Below are positions 41,676 through 49,849 of a DNA stretch of 64,000 bases, piece by piece. The position numbers and the translations under genes were made by a program. The stretch is from Streptomyces litmocidini (GTDB taxonomy: Bacteria > Actinomycetota > Actinomycetes > Streptomycetales > Streptomycetaceae). The DNA lies in NCBI RefSeq assembly GCF_014649755.1, contig NZ_BMTQ01000001.1:496001-560000 (forward strand), written 5' to 3'. Below the pieces are notes generated by a model. That model did not search any database, was not told where the DNA came from, and saw only the letters and a program-made list of their open reading frames with translations. Each line of letters opens with the position of its first letter. Position 1 is the first letter of the stretch.

Positions 41676-42112
41676 CTCGGCCGCTTCGTGGCGCCCGGCG
41701 CCTGGTCGGACCTGCCCGGCTTGCCGTCGGCGGTGGCCGCCGGGGCGGAGGCCGTGGCGGCCGGGGCGGAGGTGGTGGCGGTGGGCGACGGGGCCTCGGT
41801 CGTGGTCTTCGCCGTGGGGGTGGCCGAGGCCTCGGGGGGCGTCGTGGTGGCGCGCGGGGCGGCCGTCCGCTCGGGCTCGTCGGCCGGGGCCCCGGACCGG
41901 GTGGGATCCGGCTGGATGAGCGCGGGCGCGTCGTGCTGCTCGTCACCCGACCAGGGCAGCGGGCCTCCTGCCGGTCCTGCGCCGAAGGAGCCGGCGACGA
42001 CGATCCCGAGGAAGCCGAGGCACGCCACGCCCACTCCGGCAGCGGCCCACCGCACCTTGCGGCCCCGTCTTCCCGAGGCGTCGACGAAGACGCTGTTGTC
42101 CTGGTGGCTCAT
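41672..42112 (-). CDS. Membrane-anchored Thr/Pro/Ala-rich protein
   Basis: A 146-residue protein. A basic cytoplasmic start (ASGRRGRKVRW) precedes one membrane helix at about 23-43 (AAAGVGVACLGFLGIVVAG) and then an external low-complexity segment rich in Thr, Ala and Pro. The segment ends in basic residues. No domain is recognised. The stop codon overlaps the GTG of the deacetylase-GT2 gene, so both are translated together. It may act as a wall-spanning spacer or a target of O-mannosylation by the MptB-like or PIG-V-like enzymes; that is inference. Confidence 0.75.
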   Translation of the reverse strand: MSHQDNSVFVDASGRRGRKVRWAAAGVGVACLGFLGIVVAGSFGAGPAGGPLPWSGDEQHDAPALIQPDPTRSGAPADEPERTAAPRATTTPPEASATPTAKTTTEAPSPTATTSAPAATASAPAATADGKPGRSDQAPGATKRPR

Positions 42113-42250
42113 GTGCGGGCATTGTAGGGAGCACGACACCGTCGTGCGAGTCCACACACATTCCGGACAGGCTTCCTCCACGAGGCACAGAACGTCCGAC
42201 GTGTCCCAAAACACTCGGCGTCCCGGCCGGGCCCGCCGTAAGCTCTCGTC

Positions 42251-43462
42251 ATGCAGGTGATCCAGTCCACGAAGCTCGCCAACGTCTGTTACGAAATCCG
42301 GGGCCCGGTGCTCGAAGAGGCGATGCGGCTTGAGGCCGCGGGTCATCGCATCCTCAAGCTGAACACGGGCAATCCGGCCGCTTTCGGCTTCGAGTGTCCG
42401 CCCGCGATCCTCGAGGACGTGCTCCGCAACCTCTCCGAGGCGCACGGCTACGGCGACGCGAAGGGGCTGCTCTCGGCCCGCCGGGCGGTGATGAGCCACT
42501 ACGAGACCAGGGGCATCCCGCTCTCCGTCGAGGACATCTACCTCGGGAACGGCGTCTCGGAGCTGATCCAGATGTCGATGCAGGCGCTGCTCGACGACGG
42601 TGACGAGGTCCTCGTCCCGGCCCCGGACTATCCGCTGTGGACCGCCTCGGTCTCGCTCGCGGGCGGTACGGCGGTGCACTACCGCTGCGACGAGCAGGCG
42701 GACTGGATGCCGGACCTCGCGGACATCGAGCGGAAGATCACCGACCGCACCAAGGCGATCGTGATCATCAACCCGAACAACCCGACGGGCGCCGTCTACG
42801 ACGACGAGATGCTGCGCTCGCTGACGGAGATCGCCCGGCGGCACGGCCTGGTCGTCTGCTCGGACGAGATCTACGACAAGATCCTCTACGACGGCACCAC
42901 GCACACGCCGACCGCGGCGATCGCCCCCGACCTCCTCGTCCTCACCTTCAACGGGATGAGCAAGAACTACCGGGTGGCCGGTTTCCGCTCGGGCTGGCTC
43001 GCGGTCTGCGGCCCGAAGCACCACGCGTCCTCGTACATCGAGGGCCTCACGATCCTCGCCAACATGCGCCTCTGCGCGAACATGCCGGCGCAGCACGCGG
43101 TGGCCGCCGCGCTCCAGGGCCGGCAGTCGATCGAGGACCTGGTGCTGCCGGGCGGGCGGCTGCTCGAACAGCGGGACACGGCGTACGAGCTGCTGACGCA
43201 GATCCCGGGTGTGACGTGCGTGAAGCCGAAGGGCGCGCTGTACCTCTTCCCGCGCCTCGACCCGAACGTCTACAAGATCAAGGACGACCGGCAGATGGTC
43301 CTGGACCTGCTGCGGGCCGAGAAGATCATGGTCGTGCACGGAACGGGCTTCAACTGGCACGAGCCCGACCACTTCCGGATCGTCACGCTGCCGGCGGCCG
43401 CGGACCTGGCGGACGCGGTGACCCGGATCGGACGCTTCCTGGACGGGTACAGCCAGCCCTGA
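42251..43462 (+). CDS. Alanine-type aminotransferase (AlaA/class I)
   Basis: A 403-residue PLP aminotransferase of the AlaA group. Motifs: LKLNTGNPAAFGFECP, VIINPNNPTGAVYD, CSDEIYDKILYDG, and the PLP lysine in FNGMSKNYRVAGFRSGW. The substrate-binding Arg lies near HFRIVTLP. It interconverts pyruvate and alanine with glutamate in the cytoplasm. The ATG at 42251 is close to the sequence end of a divergent control region. The gene order aminotransferase, small conserved protein, pckA matches core Streptomyces order as I remember it. Confidence 0.92.
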   Translation: MQVIQSTKLANVCYEIRGPVLEEAMRLEAAGHRILKLNTGNPAAFGFECPPAILEDVLRNLSEAHGYGDAKGLLSARRAVMSHYETRGIPLSVEDIYLGNGVSELIQMSMQALLDDGDEVLVPAPDYPLWTASVSLAGGTAVHYRCDEQADWMPDLADIERKITDRTKAIVIINPNNPTGAVYDDEMLRSLTEIARRHGLVVCSDEIYDKILYDGTTHTPTAAIAPDLLVLTFNGMSKNYRVAGFRSGWLAVCGPKHHASSYIEGLTILANMRLCANMPAQHAVAAALQGRQSIEDLVLPGGRLLEQRDTAYELLTQIPGVTCVKPKGALYLFPRLDPNVYKIKDDRQMVLDLLRAEKIMVVHGTGFNWHEPDHFRIVTLPAAADLADAVTRIGRFLDGYSQP

Positions 43463-43547
43463 CCCCGTCCCGAACTCCGGACGACGCTCAACTTTAGATC
43501 GAATCCAAGCTAGGATGGCCTTCAGAGCACCTCAGGAGGCCGTCCCC

Positions 43548-43940
43548 ATGTACGAACCGATCCGCACCAAGTCGGTCCACCGGATGGCCGACGACGCCCA
43601 GGACGCGTACCCGCACCGCTCCCGCGAGGAGGAGCTGGACATCCAGCTCGCCGGACACCTCGCCGCCCTGCTCGCCGTCACCGACGAGCTGGGCGACACG
43701 GAGGCCGGCGAGCTGATCGCCCGGCAGGTGGCGCGGCTGCGCGGCGCGCCGCCCGCCCGGCACGCCGGGCTGAGCGGTTCGTCCGCGCGGGACCTGCACC
43801 GCAAGGCGCACGCCCTCGCGGGCCGCGCGCTGGTCGTCGCCGCCTCCCGGGCCGACACGGCCGCCGCGATCCTCGCCGCCGAGCGCATGGACGCGCACAC
43901 CGCGGCGCTGGCCGGGGACACCCTGGTCACCGCCCCCTGA
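43548..43940 (+). CDS. SCO4983 family conserved protein
   Basis: A 130-residue cytoplasmic protein restricted to Streptomyces relatives. It begins MYEPIRTKSVHRMADDA and has HRSREEELDIQLAGHLAALLAV, then a helical second half rich in Ala. The family name comes from recognition of this N-terminus; no function is known. The ATG at 43548 has CAGGAGG at good spacing. A TAGGAT box at 43511-43516 is a possible -10. A perfect 14-bp hairpin ends the unit. Confidence 0.82.
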   Translation: MYEPIRTKSVHRMADDAQDAYPHRSREEELDIQLAGHLAALLAVTDELGDTEAGELIARQVARLRGAPPARHAGLSGSSARDLHRKAHALAGRALVVAASRADTAAAILAAERMDAHTAALAGDTLVTAP

Positions 43941-43944
43941 CGGC

Positions 43945-43978
43945 CCCGGTCCGCGTGGCACGAACCACGCGGACCGGG
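43945..43978 (+). terminator. Terminator
   Basis: A perfect 14-bp stem (43945-43958 with 43965-43978) with a 6-base loop immediately follows the SCO4983-type gene. Confidence 0.88.
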
Positions 43979-44096
43979 CGCCACCCACCCTCCCCGACCG
44001 GGGGACCCCGCTCCGGTTCGGTACCGGGATCGCTCCTTCACCCCCCGTACACCCGGCACCCCCTGGAATGTGGGTTTCCGCGAGCACGCTGCCCGC

Positions 44097-45206
44097 GTGA
44101 GACGCATCCTGGGAATCGTCCTGGCCGTCCTGCTCCTCGGCGGCGTGGCCGCCGTCCTCGTGACGGGCGGCGACAAGGACACGGGCACGGCAACGAAGAC
44201 CGTGCGAGGAGTCATCGGATCGGAGAAGGCCGAGTTCTTCGCCGATCCGCAGGTGGTGAAGGCCCTGGCCGCCAAGGGCTTCACCGTGGGAACCGAGACC
44301 TCCGGGTCCTGGGACATGGAGGAACTGCCCCTCGACGGCTACGACTTCGCCTTCCCGTCCTCCAAGGGGCCGGCCGACGAACTGCGCGCGAAGGCGCAGA
44401 AGCAGGCGAAGGACAAGGCGGCGAGCGCCCCGCTGCGCCCCTTCTACTCGCCCCTCGTGATCGTCGCGCACAGCGCCGCCGCCCGGGTCCTCGCCGACAA
44501 CGGCCTGGCGACCCTCGGCCCGCGCGGCACGAGCGGCACCCTGAAGATGGGCGCCTACCTCGCGGCGGCCCGCGCCGACCGGACCTGGCAGCAGCTGAAG
44601 GGTTCCGCGGGGCACGCCGAGCTGAGCGGCACCCTCTTCATCACCTCCACCGACCCGGTCGCCTCCAACTCCGGCGCCCTCTACCTCGCCGCCGCGAGCT
44701 ACGTCGCCGACGGCGGGCGGGTCGCGGGCGACGAGGCGGCCGTCACCCGCACGGCACCGCTCATGCGCAAGCTGGTCCAGGTGCAGGGCGCCCAGCAGTC
44801 CGGTTCGGACGCGCCCTTCCGGGACTTCATCAGCGGCGTCGGCAACCCGCTCGTCCTCGTGTACGAGTCGCAGGTCGCCTCCCAGCTGCTCGCCGGGCGG
44901 CCCATGGGCGACCTCGTCGTCCTCTACCCGGACACCACGGTCAACAGCGACCACACCCTCGTACCGCTCACCGAGAACGGCCGGAAGCTCGGCGAACTCC
45001 TCTCCACCGACCCCGAGTTGCGCAAGCTCGCGGTCCGTCACGGCTTCCGCCCGCAGGGCGCTGCGGGCGAGTTCACCACCGCGACCGACGGTCACACCGA
45101 GTACCTCAACCAGACGCTGACCGGCGTCCGCCAGGCTCCCGTGCCCACCAGCGAGGTGCTGCACGAGATGGCGCTGCGGGCCCGCGACCAGGGGGGCCGC
45201 GCATGA
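44097..45206 (+). CDS. Membrane-anchored solute-binding-like protein
   Basis: A 369-residue protein with an N-terminal membrane anchor (ILGIVLAVLLLGGVAAVLV, about 4-22) and an external domain of the type II periplasmic-binding fold (GVIGSEKAEFFADPQVVKAL, DFAFPSSKGPADEL, YSPLVIVAHSAAARVL). A second lobe carries LVLVYESQVASQLL. No ABC permease is near. Its stop overlaps the TelA start, and a second, VWA-fused binding protein follows TelA. The block therefore looks like a signalling or binding device rather than an importer. The GTG at 44097 was chosen; a GTG at 44070 is possible. Confidence 0.8.
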   Translation: MRRILGIVLAVLLLGGVAAVLVTGGDKDTGTATKTVRGVIGSEKAEFFADPQVVKALAAKGFTVGTETSGSWDMEELPLDGYDFAFPSSKGPADELRAKAQKQAKDKAASAPLRPFYSPLVIVAHSAAARVLADNGLATLGPRGTSGTLKMGAYLAAARADRTWQQLKGSAGHAELSGTLFITSTDPVASNSGALYLAAASYVADGGRVAGDEAAVTRTAPLMRKLVQVQGAQQSGSDAPFRDFISGVGNPLVLVYESQVASQLLAGRPMGDLVVLYPDTTVNSDHTLVPLTENGRKLGELLSTDPELRKLAVRHGFRPQGAAGEFTTATDGHTEYLNQTLTGVRQAPVPTSEVLHEMALRARDQGGRA

Positions 45207-46498
45207 CCACTCCCGACGACCCGAGAAGAACGACCGACCCGAGAACGACCGACCCGAGCACGCCCCGGCCGAGCACGCCCCGGCCGAGCACGAGCGACCC
45301 GAGAAGGACGATGGCCCTGACACCGCCCGAGCAGGACGCTCCGCTCGTCCTCACCCCGCCCGAGCCCGTGCCCGCCGTCCGCGCCGAGCAGGCCTCCGGC
45401 CTGGTGCCGCTGGACGAGTCGGTCCGTACGGAGATGGCCCGCCGGGCCGAGGAGTACGTCGGCTCGCTGTCCGGGCTCGACCCGCGCTCCCCCGAGTTCG
45501 CCGGCCGGATCGGCGAGATCGCGGCGCTCGGCGCGGGCGAGATGCGCTCCGCCGCGCAGCAGTCGAACCGGATGCTGGACCGCACGATCCGCTCCCTCGG
45601 CGAGGGCGCGGGCGGCGGCGACGCGCAGACCCGGGTCGGCTCGTCCCTCGTCGAACTGCGGCGCACGGTCGAGGACCTGGACCCCCGCGGCACCCCGGCC
45701 AGGGGCCTCAAGGGACTGATCTCGAAGCTCCCGGGCGGCAACAGGCTGCGCGACCACGTCGCCACGTACGCCTCCTCGCAGGCCACGTTGAACCGGATCG
45801 TCGGTTCGCTGCGCGGCGGCCAGGACGAACTGCGCCGCGACAACGCCGCGTTGCAGACCGAGCGGGCGCGGCTGTGGGAGACCATGGGCAAGCTCCAGGA
45901 GTACGCGGTGCTCACCGACGCGCTCGACGCGGCCGTGGAGGAGCGCATCGCCCTCACCCCGGATCCGGTCCGGGCGGACGCGCTGCGCGCCGACGTCCTC
46001 TTCCCGGTCCGGCAGAAGCACCAGGACCTCCTCACCCAGCTCGCCGTCTGCGCCCAGGGGTACCTGGCGATGGACGTGGTCCGCCGGAACAACGACGAGC
46101 TGATCAAGGGCGCGGACCGGGCGGCGACGACGACCCTGTCGGCGCTGCGGATCGCGGTCATGCTCGCCTCCGCGCTGGAGAACCAGCGGAAGGTCACCGA
46201 GCAGGTGAACGTTCTGCGCTCGACGACCGAGGACCTGATCCGGGGCAACGCCGAGATGCTGGCGACGCAGGCCGGCGAGATCCAGCGGATCGCCGCCGAT
46301 CCGGCGGTGGGCGCCGAGACGCTCCGCACGGCCTTCCAGCAGATCTACCGGACGCTCGACGCCATCGACACGTACAAGGTGCGGGCCACGGAGTCGATGG
46401 CGGCGACCGTCGAGTCGCTCACGGCCGAACTCCGGGAGGCGAGCGCCCACCTGGACCGCAGCCGCCGCACCGGCGCCCTCGAAGGCGGTCTCGGATGA
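45203..46498 (+). CDS. Toxic anion resistance protein, TelA/KlaA family
   Basis: A 431-residue mainly helical protein of the TelA family: LPLDESVRTEMARRAEEYVGSL-like start, MRSAAQQSNRMLDRTIRSL, the core KLPGGNRLRDHV, and DVVRRNNDELIKGADRAATTTLSALR with the C-terminal helix. TelA proteins are tied to tellurite and related stress responses; mechanism unknown. The ATG at 45203 overlaps the previous stop. The first 36 codons are 15-bp repeats ending one base before ATG 45311, which is probably the ancestral start. Confidence 0.88.
   Translation: MTTPDDPRRTTDPRTTDPSTPRPSTPRPSTSDPRRTMALTPPEQDAPLVLTPPEPVPAVRAEQASGLVPLDESVRTEMARRAEEYVGSLSGLDPRSPEFAGRIGEIAALGAGEMRSAAQQSNRMLDRTIRSLGEGAGGGDAQTRVGSSLVELRRTVEDLDPRGTPARGLKGLISKLPGGNRLRDHVATYASSQATLNRIVGSLRGGQDELRRDNAALQTERARLWETMGKLQEYAVLTDALDAAVEERIALTPDPVRADALRADVLFPVRQKHQDLLTQLAVCAQGYLAMDVVRRNNDELIKGADRAATTTLSALRIAVMLASALENQRKVTEQVNVLRSTTEDLIRGNAEMLATQAGEIQRIAADPAVGAETLRTAFQQIYRTLDAIDTYKVRATESMAATVESLTAELREASAHLDRSRRTGALEGGLG
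45217..45309 (+). repeat. 15-bp in-frame minisatellite at the TelA start
   Basis: Six units of CGACCCGAGAACGAC type (the first with a 3-base insertion) run from just after the coupled ATG to one base before ATG 45311. They encode DPRTT/RPSTP pentapeptides. Confidence 0.85.
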
Positions 46499-48237
46499 AC
46501 CACAACCCCGCCCGCCCGGTCGCGGACCGGACCGCCCCGGGGGCGGCCCGTCGCGTCACCGCCCGGCTGCGCCGCACGACCGCCGGCACCGTCGCCCGCC
46601 TCGCGGGCGACCGGAACGACCGGAGCGGCTCCCGCGACACGACCGCCGCACCCACGACCCGCCGCACGGCCGCCGCCCGCGCCGCCACCGCCGTCCTCGC
46701 GATCGCGCTCCTCGCCACCGCCTGCTCCGGCGGTGACGGCGGTGGCGGCGGCGAGCGCCCCGACCAGCACGGCACGGAGTACAGGACCGGCACCCTCCGG
46801 GTCCTCGCCTCCTCCGAACTGGCCGACATGGGCCCGATCCTCGACGAGGCCGCCGAGGCGACCGGGATCACCGTCCGCCCCACCTACGCCGGCACCCTGG
46901 ACGCCGTCGAACGCATCGCGTCCGGCGAGGCGGACAAGGGCTACGACGCGGTGTGGCTGTCCTCCAACGACTACCTCCGGCTGCGCCCGGACACGGCGAG
47001 GAGGATCACCGACGAGACCCCGATCATGACGTCGCCGGTGGCGCTCGGGGTGCGGCCCGCCACCGTCGCCCGGCTCGGCTGGGACCCGGCGAAGGTGACC
47101 TGGTCGCAGCTGCACCGGGCGGTCGCCGACGGGAGGCTGACGTACGGCATGACGGACCCGAAGCGCTCCAACTCCGGTTTCTCCGCGCTCGTCTCGGTCG
47201 CCTCGGGCCTCTCCGGCGCCCAGTCGGCCCTCACCGAGCAGGACGTCACGAAGGCCGCCCCGCGCCTGAAGGAGTTCTTCAGCGGGCAGAAGCTGACCTC
47301 GGGCTCCTCCGGCTGGCTGGCCACGGCCTACGCCCGCCGCACCGACGTCGACGCGCTGGTGAACTACGAGTCCGTGCTGCTGTCCGCGCCCGAGAAGCTG
47401 ACCGTGATCCGGCCGTCCGACGGCGTCGTGACCGCCGACTACCCGTTCACCCTGCTCACCTCCGCCCGCCCCGAGGCGAAGGCGGCGGCGGACCGTCTCA
47501 CCGCGTACCTCCGCAGCCCGGACGCCCAGCGGCGGATCACCGCGACGACCCTGCGCCGCCCGGTGGTCGCCGGGGTCCGCCCGGCCTCGGCGCTCGCCCG
47601 GGACCAGCGCCGCGAGCTGCCGTTCCCGGGCAGCCGGGCGGTCGCCGACGGTCTGCTCGACGCGTACGACAACACCCTGCGCCGGCCCTCCCGCACGGTC
47701 TACGTGCTCGACACCTCCGGCTCCATGGGCGGCGAGCGGCTCGACCGGCTGAAGTCCGCGCTCGTCGAGCTGACCGGTGACTTCCGGGACCGGGAGGAGG
47801 TGACCCTGATGCCCTTCGGCTCCTCGGTGAAGCAGGACGAGGTCCGTACGCACACGGTCGACCCGGCCTCGCCGAAGGCCGCGCTCGACGCGATCCGCGC
47901 GGACTCCCGGCGGCTCTCGGCCTCCGGCGGCACGGCCGTCTACTCCAGCCTCCAGGAGGCGTACCGCTTCCTGGGCAGGGCGCCGTCCGACAGCTTCACC
48001 TCGATCGTCCTGATGACGGACGGGGAGAACACCGACGGCGACCCGGCGACGGCCTTCGACGCCTTCTACCGCTCCCTCCCGGCCGGGCAGCAGCGCACCC
48101 CGGTCTTCCCGGTCCTCTTCGGGGACTCCGACCGGGGCGAGCTCGACCACATCGCGGGTCTGACCGGCGGGAAGCTCTTCGACGCGACCCGGGGCTCGCT
48201 CGACGGCGCCTTCGAGGAGATCCGTGGGTACCAGTAG
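46495..48237 (+). CDS. Lipoprotein with solute-binding domain fused to a VWA domain
   Basis: A 580-residue exported protein. A long basic N-terminus leads to a signal helix and lipobox (LLATACSGG, Cys near 76). A type II binding-protein domain follows (about 98-385: TLRVLASSELADMGPILDEA, DAVWLSSNDY). The VWA domain (about 395-580) has a full MIDAS: DTSGSMGG, Thr in SGGTAVYSS, and MTDGENTDG. The VWA fold should bind a divalent ion and a partner protein outside the membrane. It overlaps TelA (ATGA) and the next gene. A metal-dependent surface sensor or assembly factor is inferred. Confidence 0.87.
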   Translation: MNHNPARPVADRTAPGAARRVTARLRRTTAGTVARLAGDRNDRSGSRDTTAAPTTRRTAAARAATAVLAIALLATACSGGDGGGGGERPDQHGTEYRTGTLRVLASSELADMGPILDEAAEATGITVRPTYAGTLDAVERIASGEADKGYDAVWLSSNDYLRLRPDTARRITDETPIMTSPVALGVRPATVARLGWDPAKVTWSQLHRAVADGRLTYGMTDPKRSNSGFSALVSVASGLSGAQSALTEQDVTKAAPRLKEFFSGQKLTSGSSGWLATAYARRTDVDALVNYESVLLSAPEKLTVIRPSDGVVTADYPFTLLTSARPEAKAAADRLTAYLRSPDAQRRITATTLRRPVVAGVRPASALARDQRRELPFPGSRAVADGLLDAYDNTLRRPSRTVYVLDTSGSMGGERLDRLKSALVELTGDFRDREEVTLMPFGSSVKQDEVRTHTVDPASPKAALDAIRADSRRLSASGGTAVYSSLQEAYRFLGRAPSDSFTSIVLMTDGENTDGDPATAFDAFYRSLPAGQQRTPVFPVLFGDSDRGELDHIAGLTGGKLFDATRGSLDGAFEEIRGYQ

Positions 48238-48814
48238 CCGCCTGCTCGGGTACGTCGAGTCCCGCAAGAACCTCACCGGCAGCGTCTGCGGCCTGGCCGG
48301 CGTCGGGATCGCCCTCACCGGCGCGGCGGGCGGGCTCTGGCCGCTGGTGATCGCGGGGCTGTACGCGGCGGGGGCCCTGATCGCCCCGCCCGAACGCCCC
48401 GACACCCCGCGCTTCCCTGACGCGGACGAGCAACTCGACGCCCTGCGGGCCGACTTCGCGACCCTGCGCTCCTACCTGGCCGAGGTGGAGCTGCCGTCGG
48501 CCGCGCGGGACCGCCTCACCGAGCTGGACGCCCTGGTCGAGGCGCTGCTCGAACCGGGGTGGGTGAGCGACCCCGAGCACCTGCACGTCCTCGCCCGCGC
48601 GGTGCGGCAGGACGTCCCGGAGGCCGTCGACACCTTCGTGCGGACGCGGTGGTGGTCGCGGGTCGCGCCCGGCACGGAGCCGCCGGAGCGGCACCTGGAG
48701 CGCCAGCTGTCGGTGCTGCACGAGGAGGTGTCCGGCATCGCCACCGCGCTCCGGCAGGCGGAGGCGATCCGCCAGGAGATCCACACCCGGTACCTGGAGG
48801 AGCGCGGAACGTGA
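48224..48814 (+). CDS. Small membrane protein coupled to the TelA-VWA block
   Basis: A 196-residue protein. Two adjacent membrane helices (about 20-55) precede a long acidic, helical cytoplasmic part with coiled-coil character (QLDALRADFATLRSYLAEVE; HLERQLSVLHEEVSGIATAL). The GTG at 48224 lies inside the VWA gene end (14-base overlap) and its stop overlaps the next start (GTGA). It is well placed to connect the external VWA protein with cytoplasmic TelA. No domain name is recognised. Confidence 0.78.
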   Translation: MGTSSRLLGYVESRKNLTGSVCGLAGVGIALTGAAGGLWPLVIAGLYAAGALIAPPERPDTPRFPDADEQLDALRADFATLRSYLAEVELPSAARDRLTELDALVEALLEPGWVSDPEHLHVLARAVRQDVPEAVDTFVRTRWWSRVAPGTEPPERHLERQLSVLHEEVSGIATALRQAEAIRQEIHTRYLEERGT

Positions 48815-49725
48815 TCGGTTATGTTCCGCGCATGACACCTTCTGAACGCGTCACGTCCCGCCGCACGGTCCTGACGGCCCTCGCCGCCGCCGCTGCCGCC
48901 GGCACCCCCCTCGTCGGCCAGCTGGCCGCCGCCGCCCCGGCGTTCGCCGAGGACACCGAGTACGCCAGCAACACCGCCCTGTACCAGGACCCGAAGCTGG
49001 TCGAGGGCACCGCGTACAGCCGCCGCTACCGCCGCCACGAGAAGTTCGACCTGAAACAGGGCGAGAAGTACGACTTCCCGCGCACGGCGATCCTCGCCCT
49101 GCACGGTGGCGGCATCGAGATCGGCACCAGCGAACTCGCCCTGGGCATCGCCGGCTACAGCCCGGGTGACGCCGCCGGCGCGCCGGTCCTGCCGGCCACG
49201 TACGACTACTGGATGTTCGAGGGCCTGCTCTCCAGCGGCAACACGGCGCTGCACGTCACCTCGAAGAACTGCGACGACCACGTCGCCCTGTCCCTCGCCA
49301 GGAGCCACCTCAACGTGCTGTCGCTGCACGGCTGCACGTTCGACCAGATCAAGCTGCCCGCGTCCGAGTTCCCGGCAACCGGCAACCGCGCCGTCGCCGT
49401 CGTCGGCGGGCTCAACCCCGCCTTCCGCACGGCCCTGGTGACCGAGATCAAGAACGCGGGGTTCCAGGCGGTCGACGCCTACGACCCCAAGTACTCCTCG
49501 ACGCTCGCCGACTTCAACGGCAGCCACGTCACCAATCCGTGCAACCTCACGATGCTCGGCAAGGGCGCCCAGATCGAGATGACCACCGAGCTGCGCCAGA
49601 GCCTCTTCGACGACTACTCGTCCCGCTCCGCCCGTGCGGCCACCTGGAACGGCGAGTTCGTGAAGTTCCGTGACGCCTGCCGTCGCGCGATCGCCACCGT
49701 CGAGGCCGGCCAGCCCGTCCTGTAG
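48811..49725 (+). CDS. Secreted poly-gamma-glutamate hydrolase-like protein (Tat)
   Basis: A 304-residue protein with a twin-arginine signal (TSRRTVLTALAAAAAAG). The mature domain belongs to the phage-type poly-gamma-glutamate hydrolase family: AILALHGGGIEIGTSELALG and HVTSKNCDDHVALSLA, with His and Glu as likely zinc ligands; VLSLHGCTFD is also present. It probably cuts amide bonds in the envelope or in capsule-like polymers. The GTG at 48811 has GGAGGAG eight bases upstream and overlaps the previous stop; the ATG at 48832 gives a shorter start. It closes the coupled block. Confidence 0.85.
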   Translation: MIGYVPRMTPSERVTSRRTVLTALAAAAAAGTPLVGQLAAAAPAFAEDTEYASNTALYQDPKLVEGTAYSRRYRRHEKFDLKQGEKYDFPRTAILALHGGGIEIGTSELALGIAGYSPGDAAGAPVLPATYDYWMFEGLLSSGNTALHVTSKNCDDHVALSLARSHLNVLSLHGCTFDQIKLPASEFPATGNRAVAVVGGLNPAFRTALVTEIKNAGFQAVDAYDPKYSSTLADFNGSHVTNPCNLTMLGKGAQIEMTTELRQSLFDDYSSRSARAATWNGEFVKFRDACRRAIATVEAGQPVL

Positions 49726-49736
49726 CCGGACGTGCG

Positions 49737-49772
49737 CCGGCCCCCGGAGCCTGAGGGGGCTCCGGGGGCCGG
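49737..49772. terminator. Bidirectional terminator
   Basis: A perfect 15-bp stem (49737-49751 with 49758-49772) with a 6-base loop lies between the PGA-hydrolase-like gene and convergent pckA. Confidence 0.92.
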
Positions 49773-49849
49773 TTGCGTCGTGATGGACCGTCGTGACCCC
49801 ACTGGTCAGGGCGGTGTTTCGGGGCAGCCCACCACGAGTTCGGGAGGGA

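Noticed and set aside
37905..42260. A 1451-codon plus-strand frame opposite the mannosyltransferase and GT2 fusion genes
   Set aside because: It is antisense to two genes with complete motifs and has no ribosome site, domain or membrane pattern of its own.
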